Shown here: piece by piece, positions 11,197-23,435 of the stretch
Position numbering within the stretch: position 1 is the stretch's first letter
Layout: each line of letters begins with the position of its first letter
Assembly (NCBI GenBank): GCA_048213135.1
Contig: PS015136.1
Coordinates: 80,190 to 122,979, forward strand
DNA length: 42,790 bases
Direction: 5' to 3'
Source: Reclinomonas americana ATCC 50394
Taxonomy: Eukaryota; Jakobida; Jakobea; Jakobida
Program-made: the position numbers and the translations under genes
Notes under the pieces: model-generated
Told to the model about the DNA's origin: nothing
Databases searched by the model: none
Seen by the model: only the letters and a program-made list of their open reading frames with translations

Positions 11197-13364
11197 ATGA
11201 GTCGACGCAAATGGGATGTTCCTGGTGACGCGCCTCCTCCACCTCCGCCTCCTCCACCTGACGACGACTACCCCACATCTTCATCGTACCACCACTCGCA
11301 CTCGCACTCCTCAGCAGCAGCCGAGGCATTGCGTCGCGCGCAAGAGGTCGCTGCGCAGCTCAAGGCGCGGCATGCGGGCGCCTATGATGGACAGCCTCCG
11401 CCTCCGCCTCCTGATGATGACTATGGTCAGGAGAAGGCTGGTGGAGATGATGATGGAGACGGGGAGATCACCGACCGAGAGATTGAGATCAATGAGAGTC
11501 GGCATCGTGGGTTTCTGACGCGTGGGCAGACGCAGAAGGAGGTGAGGAGCAGGCGAAGGGAGGGTGGGGAAGGGATGGGTGAATGGGGAAGGGCGAGAAG
11601 GCGCGAGAATGCACTCTAAAAGAGAAGAAAGAAGAAGAATAAGAACAAGAAGAACAGAGCGAGAGAGAGACGGCGCGTTATGATGGACAGAGTCCTCCTC
11701 CTCCTCCTCCTCCTCCTCTTCCTCCTCCTCCTCCCGATGGAGAAGGGTGGTGGAGGCGGTGATGATGCCGATGAAGACATGAAGATCGATGAGTGGGGCT
11801 TGTGACACAAAGGCAGACGTAGCAGGAAGTGTGAATGCGGGAAAGAGATTGCAGAATGAAGCAACAGCACACGCTCCGTCTGAAGCATGCAGCGACTGAT
11901 ATGTAGGAGCATAACTCATTGTCATCGCTCCCTTCATCCGCATTCTTCCCCTTCCTTGCTCACCTCCCCTTCCCCTCTTCGCAGATCGAGGCCGACTCTG
12001 GCGCCGCGGTCATCACTCGCGGAATCTACCAGGACCCGAATGGACCGCCGACCGGCGAGCGACCGCTCTACTTGAAGGTCACTGGCAAGCGATCGCAGGT
12101 CGACAAGGCTGTGGCGCTCATCGAGAACGTGATGCAATTCGGCCGTCTGCACCTGTACAACGGGCCTGGTCAGCGCAACTTTGGCTTCTCGGAAAAGGTG
12201 ATGGTCGGCATCGACTCGAAGGACGATCGCTTTCCGGTCGTGGGCAAGATTGTCGGTCCCAAGGGCGCCTTCCTCAAGCACATTCAGAACGAGAGCGGCG
12301 CCAAGGTGTTCCTGAAGGGCCGCGGCTCCAACTTCCAGGAGACGTTTGACGAGCCCATGTATGTGGACATTCAGGCGCCCACCGATGTGTCGCTGGCGAC
12401 GGCCAAGAAGCTGACCGAGAATCTGCTGGCCACGGTCCGAAAGCAGTACGAGGAGCATGTGTGAGTCCGCGTGGGCGAGCGATTAGAAGAGTGATTATCC
12501 GCTCTCTTATTCTTAGCGCCACCTTTTACAGGAACTACCGCAGTGGAGGTCGTCGCGGTGGCCCCGGTGGCCCCGGTGGTTCCGGAACCAGCTCCAATGC
12601 CACCCCGCTCGCAGGAGCCGTGCCTCCGCCACCCCCACCGCCACCGCCGGTTCCCGGATACGGCGGCTATCCCGGTTATCCGCCAGCGTTGCGTCTTTGT
12701 TTGTTCCCACTCCTGCTCGGGCGAATCATCGCATCTCATTTTTCGCACGTCGCAGTTATCCGGGCTACTATCCGGGCTATGCGCCGCCGCCACCACCGCC
12801 GCCAGCGATGGCACCGGGAATGGCGCCGGGAGAGGTGGCTCCGGGCGATACGCCGCCAGGGCTCGGGCCTGCGGTGCCGGCGGCAGCACCGGCGGCAGTG
12901 CCAGGGTACCCAGCGTACTATCCGGGTTACGAGCAGTATTATGCGCAGTGCGTTTGTGGGGAAGGAGGGAAAGGAGAGGGAGGGTGGGAGAGATGTAGTC
13001 TCTTTGCTGCTGTTGCATCTTGTCACTCTGTGGCACAGTGCATGTGCGGTGTGTGTTGGTGGTCGGAGAAAGATGTAGAAGGAGGGTTCGAGAGATATGT
13101 GTCTCTAAGTGCTTGTGGAAAGAGAGAGGAAGTCAGCGGGAGAGGGAGGGATTATGGGTGAGAGTGAGAGAGAGAGGGGAGAAATGGTGTAGGGGGACAG
13201 CGACAAGAGAGATCTACCTGTCGCCATTGACCCTGTGTATGTGCTTGTGTCTCTGACTGCCTGTGAATAGAGAGGCGAGAGAGTGAGAGGGAGGGAGACA
13301 AGGTTTAGAAGGAGGGGTACGAGAGATGTCAGCAGTTTCGTGCGCTGCGCTTTTGTCGTTCCTC

Positions 13365-13446
<82 letters not shown>

Positions 13447-15619
13447 GTGTGTGTGTGTGNNNNNNNNNNNNNNNNNNNNTTGTGTGCTTGTGTGCTTGTG
13501 TCTCTTAGATCGAGAGAAAGGAGTTCAGTCGGAGAGTGGTGGTATGTGTGAGAGAGTGAAAGAGAGAGATAGGTACGAGAGATATCAACCGTTTCTTTCG
13601 ATGTGCTGTTGTCGTTGGTCCTCTGTGTTCGTTTTGTAGATGAGGAGGGCTGAGGGGAGAAGTGAGGCAAGGGGGATGTTGACCTTCTTGCTTTTTTGCT
13701 TTCATTATTGATCTTGTTGTGTGTGCGTGCACGGGAGTTGACCTTCTCCGTCTTGCTTTCCTCATTGATCGCTTTGTATTCGCCCACTCTGTGTACTTGT
13801 GCCTGTGCGTGCTTCGGGACACATACATACGCAGCGTGATCTTCCTCTTCTCATCCCCACGCTGCCCCTCCCGCTCACTTCTCCTCTCTGTTCTCTTTTT
13901 GCATCATCACCCTCCTCATTCCCTCCACCCTCCCCCTGTTCCGTCCTCTCCCTCTTCACCTTCTGTATTCCGGTTCCGTCATCCCCTTCCGTCTCCCTCC
14001 TGATAAGAGGCGTCGACCAAGCGTTGGAGCTCCCCCTTTCTCTTTCGCTGTCCGTCTTCTCTATCCGTACCTCTGTCTCTATTCTCACTCCGATTCCCAC
14101 CACCAGATACGCCGCCTACGCCGGATACCCGGGAGCAAGCGCCGCGGCTCCAGCACAGCAGGTAAATGGCGGTGATTGGCCAGCGTTAGTTGCACTCACT
14201 CGCGTTTGGGAAGGGGGGTGTGTTCACTGACTCTCCAGTTTGTATCAATGGGATCCAGTGGTCTTCCGTCTTGTTTCTCTTTCTGTGTCGGCGTTGTTGA
14301 GTTGACTCACCTGCTAGTGTGCGCATAGAGAAGATAGCGGGAAGCGGGAGTGTTGTTACTCATGAAGCAGCTGTTTTTTGTTTCTGTTTAATTGTTGATA
14401 CTCACGCCTGAGCTCTGTGTTTGCGTTGGTGGTATTGTGCCTTGTTCTCGTGTTGGTTGTCACTCACTGCGCCCTCTTATTCACTGGGTGTGCACAGATA
14501 GTGAGAGGAGTTAATAAGGACTGGTGTCTGCTGATGCTCTTTCCTATTTTTCTGACTCACCTAAAATTTGCACATGAGAGACAGCGCGGATTGGCGATTG
14601 TAGCGAGCTCTATATTTGTTGTTGATTGGTACTCACTGTACTGCCGTGTGTGTGTTTGCATTTGCGCGACAGGCATTGGTTTCGAAGTTGCACTGTGTGT
14701 TCCTCATTTGCTCACTCCTGTGTTTCCGCACCTTGATTGTCACGAGAGAGATACATTCCCCTGTTGATACTTACCCTTGCCTGCGCGTCGCTCTGAGTGT
14801 GACCTATCTTGTTATTACTCACCTCCGGCGTGTGTTTGTTAGTGCAAGCGAGTGAGGCAGTGCGGTTGTATTGAGACTTGTTTTGTGTGCTCTGTTGGAA
14901 CTCACCTCCGTATTCGTCGAGCGCATACATTCTTCGCGGGTGTGCTTGGTTCACTCACTGGTTCAACGCGCTTGCTGCTGCGGCCGTTGTCTTTTCGTCT
15001 GTTTATGCAGTCCTCTGCTCCGCCTGGTCTCGAAGACGCGCCTGGCCACAACGACCAGCCGCTGCAGTTCGCACCGGGTGCACAGCCAGAGGTGATGTGA
15101 CTCAGCGATGCAAGTCCAAGTATGTGCACGCCACTCACAGCTGCAATCCGTGTGCATGCAGAAGTCGGCGTCCAAGCGTAGCATTGACCAGATCTCGGAG
15201 GCGGGACAGCCAATGGGCCCGAGTCGTCCCACCGCCGAGGAGATGCAGCTGTCGTATGGTCGAGGTTGGGGTTTCGGACGCGATCTTTGGCTTCATATTC
15301 CTTCTTTCCTGCTAGCTGACCGCGACACACAGGAGCGGATGCTGACGCGCCGGCGTACAAGCGTGCGCGCGTCGACCATCACTCTGCGTCGCACCAGCAC
15401 CAGCAGCACCAGTCGTCGAATCCGCTCGCCAGTCTGCGCAGCTACTCGGGCGAGGAAGGCGACGATGGGGCGAATGGAGTTGCGTTTTTCTTGGGGGTTG
15501 CCAGGCGTTTGCGTATGTTGTCGTGAACTCACGAGTGTCGTCATTGGGGAAAGCAGCAGCAGCAGCAGCAGCAGGCGTCGTCTGGCAGCGGACTGCCCTT
15601 CTGGGCTCAGCGGCCGTGA
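11197..15619 (+). CDS. KHDC4: KHDC4/BLOM7-like KH-domain splicing factor
   Basis: KHDC4 (BLOM7) is a nuclear RNA-binding protein that binds the spliceosome through paired KH-type modules. Nine exons: 11197-11541, 11985-12460, 12532-12687, 12756-12947, 14107-14161, 15011-15091, 15162-15264, 15333-15478 and 15554-15619. The N-terminus SRRKWD resembles the human SKWDQ motif, followed by PPPPPDDDY repeats. Then come IEINESRHRGFLTRGQTQKE, joined to IEADSGAAVITRG, the GxxG-like VVGKIVGPKGAFLKHIQNESGAKVFLKGRGS (human [27 protein letters not shown]), EPMYVDI and AKKLTENLL. The C-terminal half is RGG-like, then PGYYPGY/proline repeats, KR(A)R, a Q run and SGLPFWAQRP at the end, matching the human terminal QMPFWMAP. 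The start follows a splice-like CTCAG. A short repeat of the PP..DDD..EE coding motif sits in intron 1 (11680-11800), out of frame. Family confidence is high. Confidence 0.92.
11680..11800 (+). pseudogene. Decayed copy of part of KHDC4 exon 1 inside intron 1
   Basis: Intron 1 carries TATGATGGACAGAGTCCTCC, a run of CCT triplets, then GATGGAGAAGG, GGTGGAGGCGGTGATGATG, AAGATCGATGAG and GTGGGGCTTGTGACACAAAG. The same words, in the same order, occur in exon 1 (11380-11535: GGACAGCCTCCGCCTCC, GAGAAGGCTGGTGGAGATGA, GAGATCAATGAG, GTGGGTTTCTGACGCGTGGG). It is not open in frame and looks like an old internal duplication. Confidence 0.6.
12948..14106 (+). repeat. KHDC4 intron 4 with (TG)n microsatellite and gap
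   Basis: This 1.16-kb intron has a (TG)n tract of about 90 bp (13367-13459) that runs into a 20-base gap (13460-13479). Diverged copies of a segment with GTGTCTCTAAGTG or GTGTCTCTTAGAT, then AGAGAGGAGTCAGCGGGAGA-like sequence and ACGAGAGAT(G/A)TCA, recur near 13090, 13250-13330 and 13500-13590. No exon is supported in it. Confidence 0.75.
14162..15010 (+). other. KHDC4 intron 5, 849 bp, no gene seen
   Basis: This intron is T- and GT-rich. The tetranucleotide run ACTCAC recurs about every 75-130 bp (14216, 14307, 14359, 14399, 14460, 14554, 14631, 14711, 14817, 14899, 14951), often after a G/T-rich stretch, suggesting a degenerate tandem origin. I found no open frame worth reporting. Confidence 0.5.
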
Positions 15620-15983
15620 TGGGTCAAGGGGGTGGAGTTTCTTTCGAGGCGTGTGTGTGACTTGTCGTGGGTGGATGTGGTGGATGTGGTGAGAGAGTGA
15701 GCGAGAGGGAGACGAGTAAAGAGTGCACATGTGTGAGTGGGGAACGTGAGAGAGGCAGTCGCTTCGGTTGAACTTTGAAATCCTGGGAGAAGCTTCCGGA
15801 ATTCATTCACAACTCAAATTGTGGTGCTGATGCAGTTGACGATTAGCAATACGAAGAATTGTGGGTTCGACAAGTACTGCTGTCGCCTCCTTTGTGATTG
15901 GCAGACTGACCGTTATTCTGTTGCATGACATTATTTGATGTTGCCGTACTGTACGTCATCAGACGTCTAGACAGTTTCACTAT
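15620..15983. other. Convergent intergenic region
   Basis: These 364 bp lie between the KHDC4 stop and the receptor stop. They hold a GA-rich run (15680-15750) and an AT-richer stretch (15820-15970) that probably carries the 3' ends of both transcripts. No gene is seen. Confidence 0.5.
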
Positions 15984-18900
15984 TCAATTGTCTTGTTGAT
16001 ACGAGCGAAAGTGCTGGCGGTACCTCGAGTCCAACGACCGCAAAGCGATAACGTGCGCATTTGGCGGCGTCAGAAGTCGCGGCCACTGTGGTAACAAAAG
16101 AGGCGGAAGAGAAGGTGGTGCACGAGCTTGCACCCTGTGAACCCGACGTTGAAGAAGCGCCGTTGCAGCAGGTATCAAGAAGGCGTGGTTTATCGAGGGT
16201 GTTGGAGGCATCATTGCCGGTGCATTTCCGTGCCCTGCGGTTGTTGGAGACTGCAACATCACACACACGCACGCGTACACATCAAAGTCGCAAGTCAACG
16301 ATGAGAATTCGATACGCGCTGAGCGCAGCAAACTTCCTGCATGCAATATTGTGCAGGTGCTCGAATACCCACTCACCAGACGCACAAAGGGATCCGGTAC
16401 TCGCGATTCCTGGTCGTCGAGGGAGCCGGGGTCGATATCGAGAAATCCAAACGGCTTGAGCGCAACGCTTGACGGCGAAGCGGCAACTTTCGCCGTAGAG
16501 AAATGCGAGTCTCGAAGATGTCGCTGCCTGCGCCTTCGCATAACAAGGCAGTACCAGGTGAGGAATAGTATCGCGGCTATCAGCACCACGCTGCCAACCA
16601 CAGTCCCGACAACCTGAAAGGAGACGAATTGGACTTTGTTAGCTAAAGACTCCATGGACGAGCTGTGTTCGTGCGCAGCGCAGACGTAAATGACAGAACG
16701 ATTCCGACAAGAGACGATGCAGGAGTAGCTGATGCATCGACGGCATCACTCGCTTGCGTTGCGCTGCTTCTGTCTGCTACCGACAGCAGACCACCGTTCA
16801 CTGGCACAGAGTTGGTGGTCGAAAAGTGAAGAATGCAGAGCAGGTATGAGCCGGCAGTCGGAACCCTTACTGTGGCGGAGGCCATCATGCCGTCCATGCT
16901 GACGCTTGTAATGGTGGCTAAAACACCAGTCGAAGCGGACGACGAGCAGCCGGCACCAGCCGATGCGACGAAAATTTGGTCCCTTACGTCAAGAAACGCG
17001 CCGGTGATGCTGACCACAGACAGACTGCCGGTCGTGACACTGGTTGGTGAAAACCCTGTTGTCGATTGAATCACTTCTACAGCGAAAGTTAGTGTCAACA
17101 AATCATGCACGTGCGCATGCGCAGCGGTTGCAATCAGCCCTATACGTGCCTTGGACCAGCAGAGTCCCGCCGAGCAGCGTCGCTGGTGTGCTCGCTCCAT
17201 ACTGGACGCAAACGTGGTATGAGCCGACGATACTTGCAGTCACCAAAACGGTCAAGCTGCTGCCGTCACTAGGGGCAGCTGTGCTTCCAATGACGAATCC
17301 TGGTGAAGATACAAAAGGACGTCAGTCACTACTTGTTGAGAAACGCAAGTAAAAGTTGGCACTTGCATGAAGCAAAATTATTGTCGACCTGCTGTACCTG
17401 GCGCACTGATCAATCCACAAGCAGTTCCCAACACAATAAAGACGGAGTGCGTTGACAACAGTCCAGAGCCGACCACTGACAAAACTGTCGCAGACTGGCC
17501 AATAATCAGAGTTGACGGTGTAAACGAAATTGCTTGCGGCAGCGCTCCCGCTGCGAAGGGCGGTATCTTTGAGTGCTACAGCAGCTTGAGAATCCAAGGA
17601 TCTAATGATCAACTGTACCTTCGGCGGTGAGGTAGCCACTTATGTTGATGACACCACTGGCGACGCTGGATGTAGAGAGGCACAATTTGTAACGCTGCAC
17701 GGCTTCCAGTCGTACCGAAAACTGCAGAAGAGTCCGAGTGTTCAACACCGAGAGAGTCGCTACACCGGCTACAGCTCCGCTAGTTGAATTACCGCCCGCC
17801 ACACACGGTGACGAGATATCCACAATCGACAGCACGTCACTGGCACGAAGACCAGTTCCAGTTACTGTAAGAAGGGTTCCGGGAATTCCCGTACCCATGG
17901 TGGTGGGGGAAAATGCAATCACAGTGGCGTCTGTTGAAAATGCGATCAGTATTAAGATCTTAATAAGCGCAACAATACACATATCATAAGGTCCGCCAAA
18001 GTGACACAACTTTCACCGAGAATAAATGTCTCGGTTAGTTCACCACCTGCTCCATCAGTCGCTCGCACTTTCAACTCCAAATTAGTGCCGACAAGGTCCG
18101 CGACCGCCGACTTGAGGACATATCCGGCGAGGCGGAACAGTCCGGCTGCCGCACCGCCGACAAGTGACAACGACACTGCCTGTGACACATTCGCATCAAC
18201 AGTCGAAAACGTCGCGACAGTGGCATCAAGGGCAAGGTGTGGCTGAAACAGAGTGTTGGATATGGTGATCGAGCTGGGCGCCACGTTGGCTGTGTCGTTT
18301 GCAATTGCAATACGCATTTAGTAGTGTGTTTTGAGGACATAAAAACTTACGATGTACATACCTTCTGCAATCGTGAGCGTTTGTGTCACCGACAGCGCTG
18401 GTGTGCCATTGTCTGTCGAACTGATGCTCGCGGTGATAGGACCAGTGACTCCGCTCGCAGTCAACGTCAACTGGTCACCATTGATAGCAAGAATACCCGG
18501 CGGAATGCTTAGAGCAATCGTATAAGTGAACGACTGTGCAGTATTGCCGTCCACTGTCGACAACGTTCCGATGACTGAATTTGCAACGCTGGGTGGCACA
18601 AACGTCAAAGCCGATAATGCGATGGCACTGGGCGCCAAGTTCACTGTTTGTCGAGTTGAACAAGCGAAGAGAATTAGGTGGTAACATATAACATCTCTGA
18701 CGTTCGAGCAACAGACGTAAATCTGTACCTTCCGTAATTAGGAACCGACTTGACACCGAGGCGCCAGCAGAGTCCACCGATCTCACAATCACTTCCAGTG
18801 GACTGCCACGCAATCCGCTGACCGCGCTCAGCAGCTGCGTGCCCGACACACTAAATTTGCTTCCGTCAGCTCCTCCCCCAATCGAGTACGTAAACGATTG

Positions 18901-21570
18901 GCAACAGTTGTCGTCCACGGTTGACAATGCGCCAATTGGAACGCCGACTCCAAGGGGTGGCGAGTACGTCTGAAGTGACAAACTCACCGCCGTTGGTTGC
19001 ACGTTTGCTACCGGTACCGTGTGAAATTAAACATGTCGTCAGCAATTTTGTAGCGGCTAGCCATACGCGAGTTGCTTCTCTCCGTAAACATACCTTCACT
19101 AAATGTGAATGTTGCAGACGCAATACCGCCCGCACCGTCGCTTACAGTAACAGTGACTTGTAAATTGTTGCCAGTGAGGTTCGCCGCCACAGTGCGAAGC
19201 TTCAAGTCCGCTCCTAGTGAAAAGAGGGAAGCATTCGCGCCACCCGTAATTGAATACGTCAGAGTCTGACCAATGTTTGCGTCCGTGGCACTGACAGTTC
19301 CGAGAACGGTATTCATGACACATGGTACGCGATATACGTTGTCAGCAAGCCCCGCGACAGCGTTGGTGAATGTGAGGTTCGCTGGCGTGGCATTGGCTAT
19401 TATGCGTGAGCACGATGAGTGAACACGCCAATAAGGCAGGTACTGTTGTTTTGCTCATTGCAGCAAACCTTCGGTGACTGTGAAGGATTTCTCGGTGAAG
19501 AGTCCACCGGAGTCCGTGCTGCGGACCACCATGGACAGCGTGCCAGACTGACTATTGATCTTAATGTTCAGCGACGAACCAACAATGGTGACAGAGTTGC
19601 TCGGCGAGCTAGATCGGATTGTGTAGACAAACGAGTCACTGGCGTTTGCGTCCGTGGTAGACAGCAGTCCGATCACAGTATTTGCAGTCACGGGCGGCAA
19701 ATACGTCGTTGCCGAGAGCGCAATGTCTGTTGGCGCTACATTGACTGCGCAGGCAGCTTGAGACTTAGTCGCCAAGATAGATTCAGTGCACAGAACCACG
19801 CGCAACAGATGTCCGTACCCTCTGTCAGCATGAATGTAGTCAATGCGCCCGAGCCCTGATTGTTGCCAACCTGCACAGTCACCGACCGCGTGGGCCCCGT
19901 GACGCCTGCAGACGATCGAACTACAAGCTTGTTGCCCTGCATGGCAAAGAGGGCTCCGTCGAATCCAGACGACACTCTGAAATACGCCGTTGCAGGGTCG
20001 CATGCTGACAGGGGAATACTGACTGGAGTTGCGATACTCGGTGGAAATGACCAGCGCACTTGGACGAAGTCAACGCCCGTTTGCTCCTGTACACATTCAC
20101 AACACGATGCGAGTACGAGTGGATACAATGTAAATGCGTGACTCGAGCGCAGAATCACACAGTCGACCGACCTTGTGCCGAACTTGGAGGAGAATAACTT
20201 GTCCAGCGGTGAAGCTGAATGAGCTGGACTGTTGCGAGGGGTACTTGCTAAAGTTGCCAACAGTTGTGGAGGAATTCGGCGGGACACCGGCAACTTGCAC
20301 CAAGTCATTCGAGTCGGATGTTGTGCTCAAGAATAAAGCAGTCTCCTCGTCCCCAGCCACCCAGAACTGTTGAAGAGCAAGTGAACTCCCAATGCAGGCT
20401 TATCTTGTCAGGAAAAAGACGCAACAACGTATGTGTTCGTCGCCGGAATTGTAACGTATGCTGTCAACTGGGAAGCATAGTTGTCTGGGCACGATTGTGA
20501 TTGAGTTTTCGAGCTCACAGCACTTCAGGTGACGGTGTACGTACCTCCATCATTCGTCAGGAATTCGAACGGATTAGAAGACGAGAGAAGAGCTAGATTG
20601 CTTGTTGACGTACTGAGCGGCACAGACGCAAAGTCGGCACTTGCAATGTTCGGACCGTAAAGAGTTTCCCATCTTTCACGCAGCACACCCTTCGCAGTGG
20701 TGGGCGAACGAAGAGAGTTACCACTGTATGCATAAGAGACCTGGCAGGTCATTCATCGATGTCAGTTCAGCAGGTACAGATCATCTACATGAAAATTTCC
20801 TTCCATGTTTCAAACACACCGTGCCTATTAGTGACGGCGCGATGGCGCCAGGAATAAACGTCGAACTGCTGAGAGCCACGCCGCTGAATAGATTAACCTA
20901 CAGTTTTCCAAGTGCGTGTCAGCGACGCGCCTCCAATTGAATGAGCGCATGTAGCGCTGCGCAGTGCTGAGTATTTGTCGTGCCACTCACCGACTGGGAG
21001 ACGCTGAAAGCCAATCCGTTGGAATCTGTTACTTCGATAGTGATGGGGAATGTCCTCGCCGAAGGAGTGGCGGTTGCAATCAGTTGGTTTCCACTGACAA
21101 TGATCGGCTGGCCAGAGTCTGATAACAATTTATACGTGTACGACTCGCAGCAGTTGTCATCGCGAGCCTGGATTTCCGAGATGACGAATGGATACGATGA
21201 TGCTGGGACTGGAAAGTCGCGATTCAGCAGGCGAACATTCCAGCCCTCAACAGGAGCTGCGAACAAGCACATCGAAACTCTGAGTAGGAAATCGACAAAA
21301 TCGACGCAAGCAGACGTCGACACTATAACCGAGCTCACTTTCTGAAAATGTGTACGACACTGAAGTGAGTGTGCCACTGAGATCGTCACCCTCGACAGTC
21401 ACCTCGAGGGTGGGATTCATCGTCATAGGGTCACCTCGTAATCCACCAAGCTGATTCGCTTGAAGCTTGTTACCCGCAACAAGGAACTTGGCCTGCAGGA
21501 ATCGCACTGTTGAACAGCCAAGTTCCCTAGTGCAACACGGGCAGAAGAGCACACACCGCATGCATTCCAC
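15984..21570 (-). CDS. Modular type I receptor: cadherin-like repeats, PA14, IPT/TIG-like repeats, TM; 5' end missing
   Basis: Order, N to C: two cadherin-like repeats (about 21570-21345 and 21270-20990); a half repeat (20900-20825); a PA14 domain (20740-20050); five full repeats, one exon each (19744-19469, 19396-19094, 19007-18729, 18643-18362, 18289-18011); three IPT/TIG-like domains (17935-17618, 17560-17120, 17090-16690); a TM exon (16613-16377). Full repeats begin N-V-x-P-(T/S)-x-I-x-L-S, contain STxDxN...SFxYxI and VRSTDSGG, and end (T/S/A)EG. The PA14 part reads GVLRERWETLYG, DNYASQLTAYVTIPATNTY, FWVAGDEETALFLS, AGQVILLQVRHK, then EQTGVDFVQVRW. Each IPT unit has F(S/T)P(T/S) and a late Y-x-(L/V)-C. 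The TM is VVGTVVGSVVLIAAILFLTWY followed by MRRRRQR. The tail (to 15984) is uncertain because a second frame is also open. Probable role: surface adhesion or ligand binding. No signal peptide is found; the 5' end is lost in gaps or to rearrangement. Confidence 0.75.
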
Positions 21571-21683
21571 CAGTAATTTTCCACAGAACGACGCCGACCA
21601 GACACTGTGAAGCTGGAATAGTGGTAATAGCGTTGCTGCCGTACTGCCATCCCAAGCTGTCGTTTGGAGAGAGACATTAATTT

Positions 21684-21719
21684 CAACAGTGAACGATCAG
21701 AGTCAACACAATGACGGGA
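21684..21719. repeat. Direct repeat R2, copy 1
   Basis: A 36-bp sequence beginning CAACAGTGAACGATCAG and ending CAATGACGGGA recurs exactly at 23782-23817. Flanks differ on the right; on the left the second copy begins at a gap edge, so the true repeat may be longer. Confidence 0.95.
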
Positions 21720-23335
21720 GTTCACTTGGTTTCTTTTCGAGCCTCGGTTAAAGCAAGACCCGAGCGAGAGAGACAAAAACTTCCAATAGTGAAGATAATG
21801 CAAAAGCAGATAACGTAGAAGCCAAAACGACCGTAGTCGCCGTGACCTGTATTGCCAATGGCCGCACGTAGCACACCACCATCGAGGNNNNNNNNNNNNN
21901 NNNNNNNNNNNNNNNNNNNNNNNNNNNNNNNNNNNNNNNNNNNNNNNNNNNNNNNNNNNNNNNNNNNNNNNNNNNNNNNNNNNNNNNNNNNNNNNNNNNN
22001 NNNNNNNNNNNNNNNNNNNNNNNNNNNNNNNNNNNNNNNNNNNNNNNNNNNNNNNNNNNNNNNNNNNNNNNNNNNNNNNNNNNNNNNNNNNNNNNNNNNN
22101 NNNNNNNNNNNNNNNNNNNNNNNNNNNNNNNNNNNNNNNNNNNNNNNNNNNNNNNNNNNNNNNNNNNNNNNNNNNNNNNNNNNNNNNNNNNNNNNNNNNN
22201 NNNNNNNNNNNNNNNNNNNNNNNNNNNNNNNNNNNNNNNNNNNNNNNNNNNNNNNNNNNNNNNNNNNNNNNNNNNNNNNNNNNNNNNNNNNNNNNNNNNN
22301 NNNNNNNNNNNNNNNNNNNNNNNNNNNNNNNNNNNNNNNNNNNNNNNNNNNNNNNNNNNNNNNNNNNNNNNNNNNNNNNNNNNNNNNNNNNNNNNNNNNN
22401 NNNNNNNNNNNNNNNNNNNNNNNNNNNNNNNNNNNNNNNNNNNNNNNNNNNNNNNNNNNNNNNNNNNNNNNNNNNNNNNNNNNNNNNNNNNNNNNNNNNN
22501 NNNNAAAACGCAGGGAGGAGAGAGGAGAGAGAATGGAGATTCACGATCCAGCGCTTAATTCCGGAAGCAATGCTCTCATGCAGGCGAACATGCTCCAGAT
22601 AATGACGGTGCCACCACGGGTGCCGCGCCACCCTCCGTCGTCTCAAGCAATCGACAAGAGACAGACCCCGCATTCAGAAGCGAAGGTCAAGCGCTGAACC
22701 GCAAACCCACATCCCTCGCAACCACCACACAAGCGAACCAAGAGATGACANNNNNNNNNNNNNNNNNNNNGTTTGGGTGGATGCGAAGGAGCTGCCTCTC
22801 TACCTCGTCTTTAATTCTCCATCGTGTTTCTCTTTCTTCTCTATTGAGCTTCCTGCATGTGTGTGTGCGAGGTGCCTCTGCAACATCTGCGTCTTTCTTT
22901 TGATCGAGTTTCCGCTGTGTTGTATGTGTTAAGGGGAAGGGTTAATGCGTAAGAGTGAGACGGGTAGTTTGCGCTATGTGGTGGGAGAGTCTGTGTTATG
23001 ACTTGTGACAACTTTGCGATATTTCTTATTTGTATTTCGCTATTTCTTGCCTTTGCTGTGCCACTTCGTTTGTTGGCGCTTGTCTGCTGTCANNNNNNNN
23101 NNNNNNNNNNNNNNNNNNNNNNNNNNNNNNNNNNNNNNNNNNNNNGGCCGGGTTGCACCACACAGCCATTCCTCCGGACTCCTCCCAACACCACCACTCC
23201 ACTTCCGACAGTGCCACCAATTGCAACCAACACGTGCAACAATTGCAAGCAGTACAAGTAACGGTCGACGACGCAAAGAAAGAGAAAAACGGCAGTGTTG
23301 ACTCAAGACGTTCACAAACCGGGTGGGAGGGAGGG
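21720..23335. other. Gapped region without supported genes
   Basis: Contains gaps at 21888-22504 (617 N), 22751-22770 and 23093-23145. The sequenced islands (21720-21887, 22505-22750, 22771-23092, 23146-23335) carry only short frames. One frame on the plus strand (MEIHDPALNS... to ...SEAKVKR, stop at 22697) could be the end of a gene lying in the gap. I see no domain. Confidence 0.6.
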
Positions 23336-23435
23336 CTCAACAGGAAAGAAAGTGAAAAACAAGAGGAGTGTGTAAGACTCCGATCGTATTTTCACTTTAT
23401 GAAACCATGATATTCCAACAGTGGAAATCTGGATT
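23336..23435. repeat. Direct repeat R1, copy 1, cut by a gap
   Basis: These 100 bp, from CTCAACAGGAAAGAAAGTG to GTGGAAATCTGGATT, recur exactly at 24554-24653. Copy 1 ends at the edge of the gap 23436-23781, so the repeat may extend into it. Confidence 0.95.

Noticed and set aside
21423-22673. 416-codon minus-strand frame
   Set aside because: Most of it is Ns; the real part is out of frame with the cadherin-like exon it overlaps.
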